From Paracyclopina nana (taxonomy: Eukaryota; Arthropoda; Copepoda; Cyclopoida; Cyclopettidae): 64,000 nt of DNA. The stretch lies in assembly GCA_019096065.1 (NCBI GenBank), contig JAGUCH010000002.1:3794501-3858500 (forward strand). Direction: 5' to 3'. The position numbers and the translations under genes were made by a program. This document shows positions 1 through 12,200 of the stretch, piece by piece; the stretch's first letter is position 1, and each line of letters begins with the position of its first letter. Below the pieces are notes generated by a model that saw only the letters and a list, made by a program, of their open reading frames with translations, searched no databases and had not been told where the DNA came from.

Positions 1-638
1 TTCGAGACCCGAGGACTGACCCCATTGGATTGGCATCAACCCATTCCGGAGCGCAGGCAGTCATTATTCCAGTGACTGGCTTGGCGCATCTACTTAAGAA
101 GCACCCTGACGTCAATGTCCAGGACTTGTTTGACCTGGACCCAAAGCATCAGCTGGAGGACCATCAACGCTACCAGCTTCGAAAGGGCGAGGCTGACTTT
201 GTGGGCTACCTTCGAGGCCAGACAAGGCCGATCCAAGCCCCGGATTTGATTGACTTGACGGCCCAGTCTACGTCATCATCATCATCCGCAGCCGAGTTCA
301 CTGACGAAAGCCCAATGACGTCAGGAACAACAACGCCAGCTACCTCAGTGACGTCTACCGAGTCTGGAACTGTCATTCCGGTTCCGCCCCCTATGCCAAA
401 GAGACCGTCAACGCCGCCTCCAGGTCCTCCCAAGGCTTTGTCTGCTCGTCAGGCAAAAATAGATCAACTGAAAGCCGAAATTGCAGCAATGCCCCTTCCT
501 TCAGTGGATCAACTGTTCGCCCCCAAGGCCGAGCTACCCGAGGAGAAACACGCAAACGAGGAGCTCCTTATACACGAGTCAGGTGACGAGGACATGGCTG
601 AAGACGAAGAAAAGCCGAACTTCGATCTATTGGATTGA
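1..638 (+). CDS. 3' end of an unrecognised gene (partial, enters from left edge)
   Basis: Open frame from the window edge to a TGA ending at 638, at least 211 codons. No ATG is visible: the codon at position 30 is TTG and the frame stays open to its left, so this is the last exon or exons of a gene whose start lies outside. The first ~75 residues look folded (segments HLLKKHPDVNVQDLFDL and ADFVGYLRGQ). Then come a Ser/Thr-rich stretch, a proline-rich stretch (VPPPMPKRPSTPPPGPP), a short charged helix and an acidic tail ending NFDLLD. Such a tail suggests a regulatory or adaptor protein, but I do not recognise the family and assign no function. Codon usage and the ordered-then-disordered layout make it look genuinely coding. 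Confidence 0.6.
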   Translation, partial: RDPRTDPIGLASTHSGAQAVIIPVTGLAHLLKKHPDVNVQDLFDLDPKHQLEDHQRYQLRKGEADFVGYLRGQTRPIQAPDLIDLTAQSTSSSSSAAEFTDESPMTSGTTTPATSVTSTESGTVIPVPPPMPKRPSTPPPGPPKALSARQAKIDQLKAEIAAMPLPSVDQLFAPKAELPEEKHANEELLIHESGDEDMAEDEEKPNFDLLD

Positions 639-1942
639 TTCAGCTGTTTCGCTGAATGCGGGGAATGAAAGGAAAGATCGGTTCGCCTTTCACCAAACCT
701 CGAAGTCCAGCGCTCGAAAAACTCAACTCGATCTCAGCTTTATGTTAGCTTCGCTGTTCAGCTGTAAACCGCGAAAATATAGCAGTTCCGTTTGTTTTTC
801 CATACCAACAAGTTGTCCGTTTATTCGACGCTTTTGTACAAAGTTCTTATTCAAGACTTTGGCTATATCCGTGTAGTAAGGCCGATCCTCCAGAAGCATA
901 GTACTCCTGGAATTCTTCCTTTCACATTATCAATTTGCACTTTACTAAACAATTTTCTTATTAGGCTAGCGCATCATTATTTCCGTGGTTAAACTTGAGC
1001 ATAAAAATCTTCAAGAAAAAGGCAAAACGATATGGAATTTGCTAGAAATCCAATCTCGAACGTACTCACAATTTGAGCTGTACGCAATGGAAAAAGGCCA
1101 CATTCTAGCTTGACCTTCTTTTATTTTTGGCTCAAATCAGATTTTGAGGCCTACATTTGCTAAAAACACAACGATAAAAACTGATTGCTGTAACAAAAAC
1201 ACTGAAATATTTTCTAAATGAATGCTTTAGCAATATTTTACCAAAAGCATGGCCTTTCACGAAATTAGATTGGTCAGAAAAATGAATATTTGAATCTTGC
1301 GTCATTCATCTGTTGACGTGTCAAATGCAGCTTTTGGCTATCTAATGGGATGATATTGAGATGTGAGTAAGAAATAGCAATATGCAATCACATAAGACTT
1401 CTCATGAAAATGGCAGAGAAAACTCATACTCAACATTTTAAGAGCTACACCAGGGGGGGTCTCGTAAGTGAGTTCTTGACGCAAGTTTTGCATGCTAAAA
1501 TCACCAAATCTGTTCGTCTTTGCTGCGGTGGCGCTAGTAGTTCTTACTTCTTAGCGCGTGAGCTCAAGTGACGTATCAGTGATGGAAGCGAGCGGGCTAA
1601 TCTCTCGCTTTTTAAACAGAGCTCCCAGATAAGTTCTGTTTTTATCTAAAAGTGTGCAATTTAGGCAATTTTTTGCTAATTTATGGTGGGTTATGGAAAT
1701 TTTTGGAAGTGAAATCCACCGAATTCTATAGAAATTTCGTCTTGAATCCTACCACAGCTCAGTGACCTCAGTCAGACTGTGTGCTTTAGTAAAGCAGCAA
1801 TAAGAACTCACCTTATAAGTATAGATCATCTTGAGCTACACAATAGAAGAAGTTGAAGTAACATATGAGTTTTTATTGACTTCTCGCTGTACTTATAAAG
1901 TACACAGCTAGGACTGAAAAATAAATAGATGCAGGTCGCTTT
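639..1942. other. Gene-free stretch
   Basis: AT-rich non-coding sequence with no ORF worth calling. It should include the 3' UTR of the gene ending at 638. No repeat or RNA gene recognised. Confidence 0.5.
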
Positions 1943-2727
1943 CTAAACCTTCATGAATACAGGATCAAATCCAGGATTTTTCTTGGCAACTTGTCCCACA
2001 TCTTGGTTGTTCATCGACTTTTCCACAGAAGTTACATAGAATTTGAAATCTCTCTTGAAATGCCCGTAGGAGAGTCTTGGAATGCCATAAATGTCCATCA
2101 GTTTGTAATGCTCTTCGTCCACATTAATGTTAAACAAATGGCAAAAGGGATCTTGCAAAGCTTCCTCGGCTGCCATTTTGACTAGAAGGGCCCTAAATGT
2201 GGCTATGGTCGTCATTGTTTGGTTCTTGTAAAACGCCATGCTATTTAAGCTCAAAGCATTCGCTTATAGAGCAGAGACTAAGATGGGAATAAGTAAGTGA
2301 TGATGGTATAGAGTTGAAAATCTTGACCTTTTCTTGCTCATTCAACTCTATTTTATCTATTTGGCTCAACCAGCAGTCTAAAAAGAGAAACAAAAATTTC
2401 ATGATCTGGCAACCCTTTTCTGGCAATAGCGTTGTCCCAAAAGAGAAGTAATGAGATGTGACATAAGGCTTTATCATAGCGCACTCTTCTCAGTTTGCAA
2501 AAAAACCCAAGCTAATTGAAGTCTTGCTAAAATTAATGATGTGAGCCAATATTTGAAATCAGATTCCGCGGGGGCAATATTGTAGCCGAATATTAGCTCT
2601 CGTTTTTCTTGTCTTATCAGTTTGCAAAGTTTATTAGCAAAATAATCGTAGTAATTGGTCACCTTACCCAAAGTTCCCTTAATGCACCACACAAACAGTC
2701 AAGTTCAAATGACAAGGTCTTCTGTTG
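1943..2727 (-). CDS. Possible multi-exon gene or gene remnant, unrecognised
   Basis: Several short stretches on the minus strand look coding. One is a 60-base exon at 2668-2727, bordered by TGCAG and GGTAAGG and containing FELDCLCGALRELW. Others are a piece with DCWLSQIDKIELNEQEK just after a TTTTAG acceptor near 2377, and a terminal exon, about 1943-2250, with DEEHYKLMDIYGIPRLSYG. I could not join all pieces with consistent splice phases, so this may be a gene with missed exons or a decayed copy. The family is not recognised. It lies downstream of, and in the same orientation as, fucosyltransferase 1. Confidence 0.3.
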
Positions 2728-3323
2728 CTGCACACAATAATGTGCTTTCACTTTGCATAGCTGTGTAGCTTTTGTACTAGTGAAATCAGGATGTTATTGC
2801 CAAGTTTGAAAGTCAGACACATAGACTACTTCTTCTTCTGCAGCTGGGGCATTTTTTAAGAAAGCCACCCACCTGTCCAATGAGAAAAACTGCTAAAAAT
2901 GTACTATTTGAGAGTAATATATGAAAACAAATCTAAAGTACAATTGGACAAAACTAGTTTCAAGGCTTTCTTTTTTAAGTAGGCTGCTTTAATGATTTTT
3001 TCTGGTAAAAGAAGCCATCCCTTAGGAAGGTCATTTTCAGTTGCTTATTAAGCAGGAATTAAGCATGCCCTTTGGCTCACCTACTATCGCTTAAAGCTTG
3101 GGAATTTTCCTCTTCAAACTAACAACTGAAGGACAAAACAACACGGTGTTACCAGGTGGCAAAGAATTGGGGAATTTCCCCTCATGGTGTATTTTGTCAA
3201 TTTAGAAAGCAACTGTTCATGACTTGTACATTTTATTAACAACTAGATACCAAAAACATCTTGAATTCAACAACTATTGTGGAAGAATTATCACAGTTTC
3301 AATATTTCTCCTTCAGCTGGGGA

Positions 3324-4941
3324 TCAAACAATCACTTTTGATTCCCTCAATGTGTCTAAAATACTTGGGGCTCCCTGAGTAAGCCAAGAGGAGAGCCCTA
3401 ACCAAGGGCTGTCTGAAATTTCAGGTTTGGACCAAGGATAGCTTCCTTTGGTGCCACAATGAGCCTCCGATCTCCACCATTCCAATATATTGTCATATTT
3501 TTTGACTGGCTCATCAGGGTTGTTCAACTTTTCACAAGGCTCTACTCAGATTTTCATCTGTGGTTGAGTATACTTCAAAGTACCTTTTCCATTCAAAATA
3601 TTCATTATAAGCAGATTGGTTGGAAACCAAAGAATTCAGAAGTTGAGCTAGTTTTTCTGGTGACTTAAACTCATTGGCATTGATGAAGCTCTTTGGAGGT
3701 GCCAAAGCCTTGTAATCAGCTCCACCCATGACAATGGGCAAAATGTTGCCCTTCAAACGAGTCCAGAACTTTTCAGTCACATAATCCTGACACATGGAGT
3801 TTTCAAAGGACAAATAGAACAAATACTGACTTTGGATGTATTCCATGCAGTCCATGTCTTCTGGGCACTTGTGCTGACCACACTGGCCAAAAATATCCAC
3901 TTGGATGAACTTGGATAGCTCCTGCACAAAGTGTTCTCTTTGACTGTGAGTGTGGCAGTTGGAAACTAACCAAGCCACTTTTTTGGTTTTAGTCACATTT
4001 GTCGCCAAGGGGGTAGAAGAAGCAATTTGGTGTTTGCCATCAGTTATGTAGTTTGACCAATCAATGCCTTTGGTTGGAGCATAGTAAAAAGGCCAATTCA
4101 GAGGTGCAACCCACCCATATGGTCTATGGACATCACTGTCTCTTCTGAAAGTCATGGTCCAGTTGAAAAAGCCTCCAAACCTTTTGTAAGGGAAGTTGTC
4201 ATTGGAGGGTGACTCCATAAGAAACATGACATATCTTTGATTGGGTTTTCTTAGCTTCTGGTTTGGCAGTGGAATATTTTGCATATCCCTTATATGGAAC
4301 AGAATCGCATCAAATTCAGACATGGAGCCTAAACATATCATGAATTTTTAGCAATATTTTTTATGCTGTAGGCGGTCTCGTCAAATCAAACTTTAAATTT
4401 GGCATTTTAACTTCCACTTCAATTTGTAAAGATGATCGAAAAACAGGGCATTTATCTGAAGAGTACTTCGAAAATGGCCATTTCTGTTGAAAGCTGGCAC
4501 ATTTATTTTTGTCAAGCAATATCACATTCTTGATGAGGCTTCATAATTTCCCTGTGTTAGAATTTATAACTTACCAAAAGTTGTACGATTATTGGTGGCA
4601 TAGCAGTTTGACACTGGGCAATTGTGAGTGACGAAGGCTTCATGACCGAAGCCAAATTGCCAATCAATCATATGAAAATAAGGAGTGAAGAAGAGGATTC
4701 TTTCGAGGCCAGTGAGATTCTTGCCGCCTATGGTGGCCTCTGCTATGGTGTTTACTTCTTGAGGTTGCTCAATTTCACCCTCTTGTTCATTTCCATCACT
4801 TGTGATTGGCCTTCCAAGGCTGTTTTGCCTGTATGGCTTGGGTGCCTTGTAAATTGCATTTGTGTCCGGATTTTGGCTGAGAAGCAAAATGGCCAGCCAA
4901 ATGACCATACAAATGAAAAGTATGGCCTGTTTCCAGTTCAT
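3324..4941 (-). CDS. Alpha-1,3-fucosyltransferase (GT10 family), one-base frame break near the 3' end
   Basis: Type II Golgi glycosyltransferase predicted to move fucose from GDP-fucose to GlcNAc of glycans. Two exons, 4575-4941 and 3324-4328, joined in phase 1. The N-terminus MNWKQAILFICMVIWLAILLL is a signal anchor; a Ser/Pro/Glu stem follows, then the GT10 N-domain (FFTPYFHMIDWQFGFG). The C-domain carries the donor-binding signature FYLSFENSMCQDYVTEKFW and SNCHTHSQRE. I start at ATG 4941; the upstream GTG of the long frame is not a start. The exon sum is one base more than a multiple of three (456 residues if one base is removed). The catalytic frame runs to a TGA just left of 3532, while CEKLNNPDEP and a ~65-residue tail continue in another frame. 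The paralog at 16.1 kb reads straight through this point (CSLCEKLHNPNEP), so the break is real or an assembly indel. Confidence 0.85.
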
Positions 4942-5899
4942 TTTCACTACATTTTTGTGAAGATTGTCAGTGCCAATGATTTTACCTGGACCACTGTCAT
5001 GGCAACCAATTGACAGACTTGTGCCTTATGGCATAGAATATCCTGTAAGTCGTTGGCATTTAGAGGGCTGAAAATATGGAATTTTGTCTAAGACAAAGGA
5101 TTCAATTGTCAACATGACAATTTTTTGACAGTTAGAAATTGTAAATTGATCTTAGGAGGTTGCATCGGTAGACAATAAAAAAATATCTTTTCATGAAATG
5201 CCATTTAGTTTGAATTAGGGTAATAATGTCAGATGAAACATCCCATTTAACATTCCTTCCTTTTTTGTTCTTCCTTTTTTTGTTAATCATCAAAAGGGAC
5301 TTTTTTCAATAGTCTGACATTTACCTGGAAAATTACATATATATGTGTGAATGCTGGCCAAAGGGTTCATTTACTGTTATAAACCTGCTTACACCTTACG
5401 CAACCTAATAAATCCAGATAGCTCACAAACAAAAATTCATGCCCATAATTGTAAGGGATTATTTTGAGAAAAAAAATTATGTAATGTATGTCCAAAGAGG
5501 CATAATTTGAGTAAAATAAAAGCTTTCTCACAAAATCCCATGTGCAGTATATTTGATCCAATATTTTGTGCTAGCTCACTGATGAAAAAGCTTGGAGACT
5601 GTGACACCTGAAATGCACAAAAGGGGCACACAAGTGCTTTTCCTCATCATCATGACAAAATTCCTTGAAAAAAATATGTGACGCCATCACAACTTGGAAA
5701 GTAATGAAAATAACAAATTCATTAGAAATCCATCAATATCAAATGAATATCGAATCAAACCATTCTATTATTTAAAGCTCTTGAATGCTAAATTAGCAAA
5801 AGTTGAGAAAAACCTTGAATTTACTTGCAATGTTCTTTTAGATGAATCTTTAATAGAAAATCAACTTTATTTATATGTAGTGTTATGAATAACATCATA
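4942..5899. other. Gene-free stretch
   Basis: AT-rich sequence between fucosyltransferase 1 (its upstream side) and the small gene at 5900-6152 (its downstream side). Small ORFs here have no coding character. Confidence 0.5.
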
Positions 5900-6152
5900 T
5901 CATGCTTTCTTGGTTGAAGTTGATGGAGAAGGTGGGCAAGACCATGACTCATTTCCGGACGATTCTCCTTCAATTCAAACATTAAATTCTCAGTAAGTTT
6001 ACATCTATTGCATCATACATCATTCCTTTACCTGAGGCTGGAAATATACCAATTGGGCTTTTTGTTATGTCTTCTGGCAAGTAATTGGTTCCGGGTCTGG
6101 CAACGCTGGTAGTAGTTATTGTCGAAGTTTCGGCATATTTGGACGCAGCCAT
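5900..6152 (-). CDS. Small two-exon gene, 62 residues, unknown function
   Basis: Exons 6032-6152 and 5900-5967, 189 bases in all, exactly 63 codons with the stop. The ATG at 6152 opens MAASKYAETSTITTTSVARP. The splice sites are good (CTCAG|GTAAAG and TTGAAG|GAGAATC) and the phase closes. The product is Ser/Thr/Pro-rich, with no signal peptide, membrane segment or cysteine framework, and ends CPPSPSTSTKKA. It starts 63 bases past the stop of the large scaffold gene in the same orientation. It may therefore be a separate small gene, or an alternative 3' terminal unit of that gene. No family recognised. Confidence 0.4.
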
Positions 6153-6215
6153 GGCTCCGAATTTCTGTATTTGACGAAAGACGTGTGACTTTCCTGGCTC
6201 CTTCAATATTTACAA

Positions 6216-9200
6216 TTATGAAGGGTAAGGAGAACTAAAATAATTTCTAATGTTTACAATGCTAAGTAAAGGTGATTGCGTGGTTGACGCAAACTCCGGG
6301 GTTTCACAAGAATCGATTGAATTCCCTAAAAAGAAATTTTCCCTCGCTTTCTTGAGTTGGTTAGCTCTTGTAATCATGGCAGCCTTTGTCTCAAGGCTTG
6401 AGTTTTCTGTCCTGAAATTGGAGAAAACTTTACACATTGAGGGAAAATGCCTTTTTTTCATTCATTTACAACCTAAGAGATTCAGAAGAAGTTCTAGGCT
6501 CTGAGTTGCTCCTTTCAAAGCTTTGTTGGCCCATTTCTGAACTTGTAGATACAATTATATCACTTTGCCTCTTAGATGGCATTCCCTTTTTGTCTGGGGC
6601 CAAAATAAGGTCCAACGAAGCAGCTGCCAGCTCCATGACTACTGGACTTCGAGACCTTTCCACCATCATTGACATTGGTTCACATTGGGGGATAGCATTA
6701 ATCAGCTTTGAAGTTGTTGGCACCAATACTTTGTGCAGATCCAATATATGCTTCTTCACTTAGAATTACGAAAAATATGCATTAAAATTTGTTTAGATCA
6801 CGGTGTTGATAATTGTTCAAGTGCATTATTTGCTATAGAACTGGAGAAGTCTACTAGTTCAAGTGCCAATTAAGCATATTCCTGCATGTTTCTAATCCAG
6901 ATTATCAAACTGCCTATTTTTTAGTTAATACCTCTAGGTGACTCTGAAGCACTAGTTTCTTCACTTGAAGTTCCTTTGTTACTACTTCCTTGCTGTTGCG
7001 GAGTGGCCTTTATTTCCTGCTGCTTTTGCCTGTTGGCAATTTTCCTCTTGTGATTGTTCAAATCCTCTTCTTTCAATTCATGCACTAATTTGTAGAGCCT
7101 GTCAATATTTGATGCCATGTCAGAATGCTTGCTTATGCTAGACTGGCTACTAGAGCTGGTTCTGCCATAATCTTTTTTCACATCTTCTTCATTTTCTTCT
7201 GGGATGTACTCAGAAGACAACAAACTGGAAGACCTGGATCTTGCTGAAGTTGGAGTTGAAATATTGTCACTAGAAGGTCGCCTTTGTTTGCTGCCAGGTC
7301 TATTCAAAACTTAATAAAAATAACAGCATTTGGTATTAGTTTTGGCTACTCAAACCTGCTGATTCTATCTCTGGAATCAGAGTTTCCAGAGCTTTGCTCC
7401 TGATTTTGCAAATTCTCCTCGGCTAGGATTACACACTCCTCTTTGATGTCACCTGGTTTTTGCTGTTCAATCTCTTCATCAAATATGGGCTGCAAAGAAA
7501 ATAACACAATTTGTTCTTTTTGTCCAGATTTTGTCATTTAAGTGACTTACTTGGCTGAATTCAGGCAACAGTAAAGATCTTAGTGGGGATTCAGATCCAT
7601 ATCTTGAAATGATACTGGGGCTGGAGAATTTCCTACAAATTATTTGCTCAGCTGTGCTGTCATCGCCACAACAGCTCAATTCAAATCCTGAACTGTGATG
7701 CTCTGTCTGTGGGGCTATGAAAATTACATACAATTAGGAAATATTGTATGCTTTGCTTGCATGGCAACAGCATCTTTATGAAACGGAAATTATCTTACTT
7801 GGATAATGGAAAGTTGACAAAACATCCTTTTTCAACTCTTGGATGGTGGATATCATTTCTTGTGGAACTTGAGGCAAGCTCACTGCTTGATTTTCAAGAG
7901 TCAGTAGAGTTGACTCTAATTGCCTGAAAAAGCCACATGTTTTTTAAGTGAACGAAAATGCCTGAAGCTCTTCAGATAATTACTGGCAATGTTCTCTATG
8001 AGCTTTTAGAGATCCAATTAAATTGATTTTCTCATCCAAAAGCTGAATATTCACTTGGGTTCTGATGCTGTTGTGCCTTGATAAACATTGCTCCCTATGC
8101 AATTTCTTTTCTTCTTCACTCATTTGAGAAGGCTCTTTGAAATTATTCTTAATTGGTTTAGCTCAAACTGAAAAAGCCTAGCTTAGATGAAGTTACCTGA
8201 ATCTTCAATAATGTGATCATTAGATTTTCTGGTTTTTGATGATTGTAGTGAGCATTGGCTTAGGTTTCCATCAGACCCTCCCATACTTTTGCTGGCTCCA
8301 ACTTCAGAGGGGTCTAAAATGCTTCCTTCTGACCTTGATCTTTTAATACCAGAGCCTAAAAGGACATTTTTAGAATCTCCACAAGTCATGAGATGAGGCT
8401 TATTCAAAATATCACTCTGTGGCTAGTTAAGCTGAAGTCTAAAAGTACCACAAAGCTAATTGTGTACTGCTTTTTAAGTAAGGAAAGTGAAGGAAAAGGG
8501 GCTAAGTTGGGTCAGAGAAAGATGTTTTTACCAAATTACTCCCTATAATGAGGGCTACAATTACTAATGAATCTACTCCCACAGCTTTTCATAAATACCA
8601 ATGTTGATTGCATAGTTATTAGGGTTTTTGCTCTTACTATTTTTAGAAAACTTACAATTAGCTTAAGTGTTGAATAATGTATTGTAGAATCACTTTTGGT
8701 TTCAATGAAGTTTGCTGATTTGTCCTCTTTTCTAACCCTTCATTTAGAGCAGAAAATCAAAGGGCAGTTTTGGCCCTTTTTTGTTGATGCAAGATAGTAA
8801 AGCATAGTAAAATCAGTTGTGACTCATACTTTATTTCAACTAAGCCAACTCTATTATTCAATTCTAATTCTTGGTGGCAATCGTGCTTCCATTTTATAAT
8901 GCCTCATCAAAATAATGTTTAAAGGATGTAGCTGTTCAAGAAAACTAGAATGTCTTAGTAGCAAGCTTGCAGTTGAAGTACATCCGTTAGTTACTCATAC
9001 TTTATTTCAACTAAGCCAACTCTATTATTCAATTCTAATTCTTGGTGGCAATCGTGCTTCCATTTTATAATGCCTCAACAAAATAATGTTTAAAGGATGT
9101 AGCTGTTCAAGAAAACTAGAATGTCTTAGTAGCAAGCTTGCAGTTGAAGTACATACGTACATAGTCGACAAATTAGATGGTAAAAACAAAATACTTACTG

Positions 9201-12200
9201 TCTAGTTTATTTTCTTCCATGACACCTTTGGAAGTTGGCGATTCTCCATAGAGATTGGAGTTGAGTAACTCTATTGTGCTTGACTCTGGAGCAATGCCAC
9301 GACGCTCCTCCCACTCAAACAGTTTTCTCGTGAATTTTTCAGATATCCCTCCAAACTTGAACTCCTCACCTTTGGACGTTTTCACAGTCAGGTTTTGCTT
9401 TTTGCCCATGGCAGTTCGTATTTTTTCCAATCTATGTTCCCTGTCAATGTATTTGGCCTTTTCTCGTTCCAACTTTTGCTTTTCCCATTGCAACTTTTGG
9501 AGCTCACGTTCAAGCCAAGCAATGCCAGTTTCATGGCTGGAACTTCCAGATTTGGCCCTGCAATAAAAGCATAAAATTCAATTTCTGTTTTTAGATGCCA
9601 AGGCAATTTTGTTAGTTCCTTCCAATGCTTTTAAAATCGGATTCATGCATGATTTTACTACCCACCCACATCAGAAAATGCATCTTAATAATAGTTGCTA
9701 ATTGCTTATGCTAAAAGAGGAATGGCGATTTTTATCTTGAAATTTACCTCAAGTCAGTCCTTGGAGGTGGAGCTGAAGATTCTTTGGAAGCTCGTCTTCC
9801 TGTAACTGTAGTAGTCGAATTATCTCCCATTTCTGCTTTCTTGTCTTTTCCACTCAATATTGGTGAAGCATCTCTATAACAGGGCCAAAAATAATACACT
9901 TAATAATAATGGCTCTCTAAGCGTAAAAATTCTTTTAAAGACTGACCTCGGATTAGGTGTCATTTTCTTAAGCTCCCACTCTTGAAGTTTCTTGTTGAAG
10001 TCCTCAGGCATCAATTGTCTGATTTCATCCACGTTTTTCTTGCTGGTTCCCGCTAGTGCTTTTCTCACTTCCCACTCAGCTACCTTAAGCCTGAATTCAG
10101 GTTTTAAATCTTGCTCTTGGATGGTCTGCTGCTGAAGTGGCCGAGCTCTGATTTTCTTCTCAGTAGCTGGTGAAGTGGAGGATTGAATTTTTGCACCAGC
10201 TAAATTGACCGCTGAGCTGACAGCTGAAGCCGCGACAGCTGACGTGTTACTACTGCCCGGTTCCTCTTTCAGCTTTTGCCATTGCTCGTATTTCTTCTTG
10301 AAATCAGGCGGGAAATTGGATTTGGCCACCAAATCTTGGGCTGTAGATTGTGGCACATTTCGGGATAGGCAGGGTGATCCTGGAGACTCCCTGACTGTAT
10401 GCTTCTCTTTTTCCCACGATTGCATTTTCCTACCCAAAGCTTTTTAAATGAGAATCAGTAATATGAAGTATTTGTGCTACTCACAGCTGAAATTCTTGGC
10501 TCAGCTGCCTCTGAAGTTGCTGATATCCTTGCTGAATTTCACCCTGGATGTTATGCCAATCTCCACTTGACCTAGATCCTGATGACTCCTTTTCCAAGCC
10601 TAACCATAGGTTTTTTATCAAAGTTGTAAGTTTGATCTTTACGATATTTCGGTAATGGTATTTAAAATGGAAAGGCCGTTGTACGCTAGTAGTTTTAATT
10701 GAGTCTGTGACCAGGGAAATTAGTTTTCTTGAAAACTGTCTAGACCCAATAATTGCTATGTTTATGGCTTTTCAGTTATGAACAACAGTCGAAAATCGAG
10801 TCTTTTTTGCTAGTGCGACGTTGACTTACTTGTTTTGGGCACCAGCTGTCCTTTGAGCTCATCTTCATTGAAGAACAAAACTGAGTTTCTCAATGGGCTG
10901 CTTGGCAAAGACATGGATGCTACTGACTCATCTAAAGTGAGATTTTCTTCTCGACTGTTCATAAATGCGTTTCTAACTCGGTTCCATTTCGATCCATTAG
11001 TAGTTGTACACTCCAAAGTGAAGGGCTTTTCTGGTTGTGATGGGCTAGCCAGCTCTAAAAGACAAAGTTTGACTTTTGAAGAAGCCTATTGATATCGTAC
11101 TTTGGGGTGCCGTCACTAAGGCCTAAAATGAGGTGGGTTTTAGGATCTAAAATCAAAGTGGGTTTTACGATCTAACAAATTGGGTTTTAAAGCCTACAGA
11201 TTTGGCATCAGGGTACTAAGATCTAAGTGGAAAAATCAAATAAAGTTCATCATGGCCATGGGTTTTAATATCTAAAGGCTAGTGTTTTAATATCTAAAGG
11301 CCTAGGTTTTATGATCTAACAGCGTGGGTTTTAAGATCTATTGCATCAGAACAAAAAAAGGATTCTCCAAACCATGTTGCCAACTAAAACCTGAGCAAGT
11401 ATTACAAGAAAATTAAATGCTAAATGCTGAAATGCTATTAGTGAAGTTTTGATAATTGACATTTAATGTTCCAACATTTTAGACTTTAAAACCTACGCCT
11501 TTAGATCAAAACACCCAGGTACAACAAAATGATGCTTTTCCAATGTAGATCTTAAAACCCAGGTGACTAGATCTTAACATCTAGTTGTTCGGCTTTAACA
11601 TCCAAATCTTTAGATCTTAAAACCTAGGAGAAAAAAGCTTAGGCTTTAAAACCTAGCTTTACTATAGATCCTAAAACCCACCCCTATTTTAGGCTTTAGT
11701 GACTTCTCCTGTACTTTGAGCTTTACTATTAGCATAACTAGTGACGCCTCTGGAGACTTTCCCTTGATTGATCATTTCCAATTGCTGCAAAAGTTAACAA
11801 CAATTAAGTTTAAAAATAGGACATGAACAAAATATACATGCCTTTGAAGTGGGCACTTCAAAACTCTTGCTTCTAGGGCTTTTGGAGGGTCTGGAGCTAA
11901 TTTTTCAGGAGGGCCCATCCATATACCTAAAAATTATGTAAAAATAAGTGGTCTTCTTAAAATGGATTTTCCTACCGAGGAATGGATCTTCTTCCCGGGC
12001 AATTTCTATCAGGCTTGGCTTTTTCACGGGTGGGACCGATTTCTTTTAACCTGCTCAGCTTTACCTGAGCCACTTCCAATTATACTCCTCACCTGGAATA
12101 AGGAAAAATCAGAGTTTAATTACAATTGCTGTAAGGTTTGGATAAATGTCAAATTATTGAGAATTTACATCATGGGGGCGTTTCTAAAGCATAAAATAGT

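Noticed and set aside
8822-9154. 171-bp period reminiscent of alpha satellite
   Set aside because: Only two copies, unrelated sequence; the shared length is coincidence.
11105-11710. Repeated GGGTTTTA-like units suggesting an interstitial telomere
   Set aside because: Spacing and sequence are irregular, and terminal inverted repeats with target duplication fit a transposon better.
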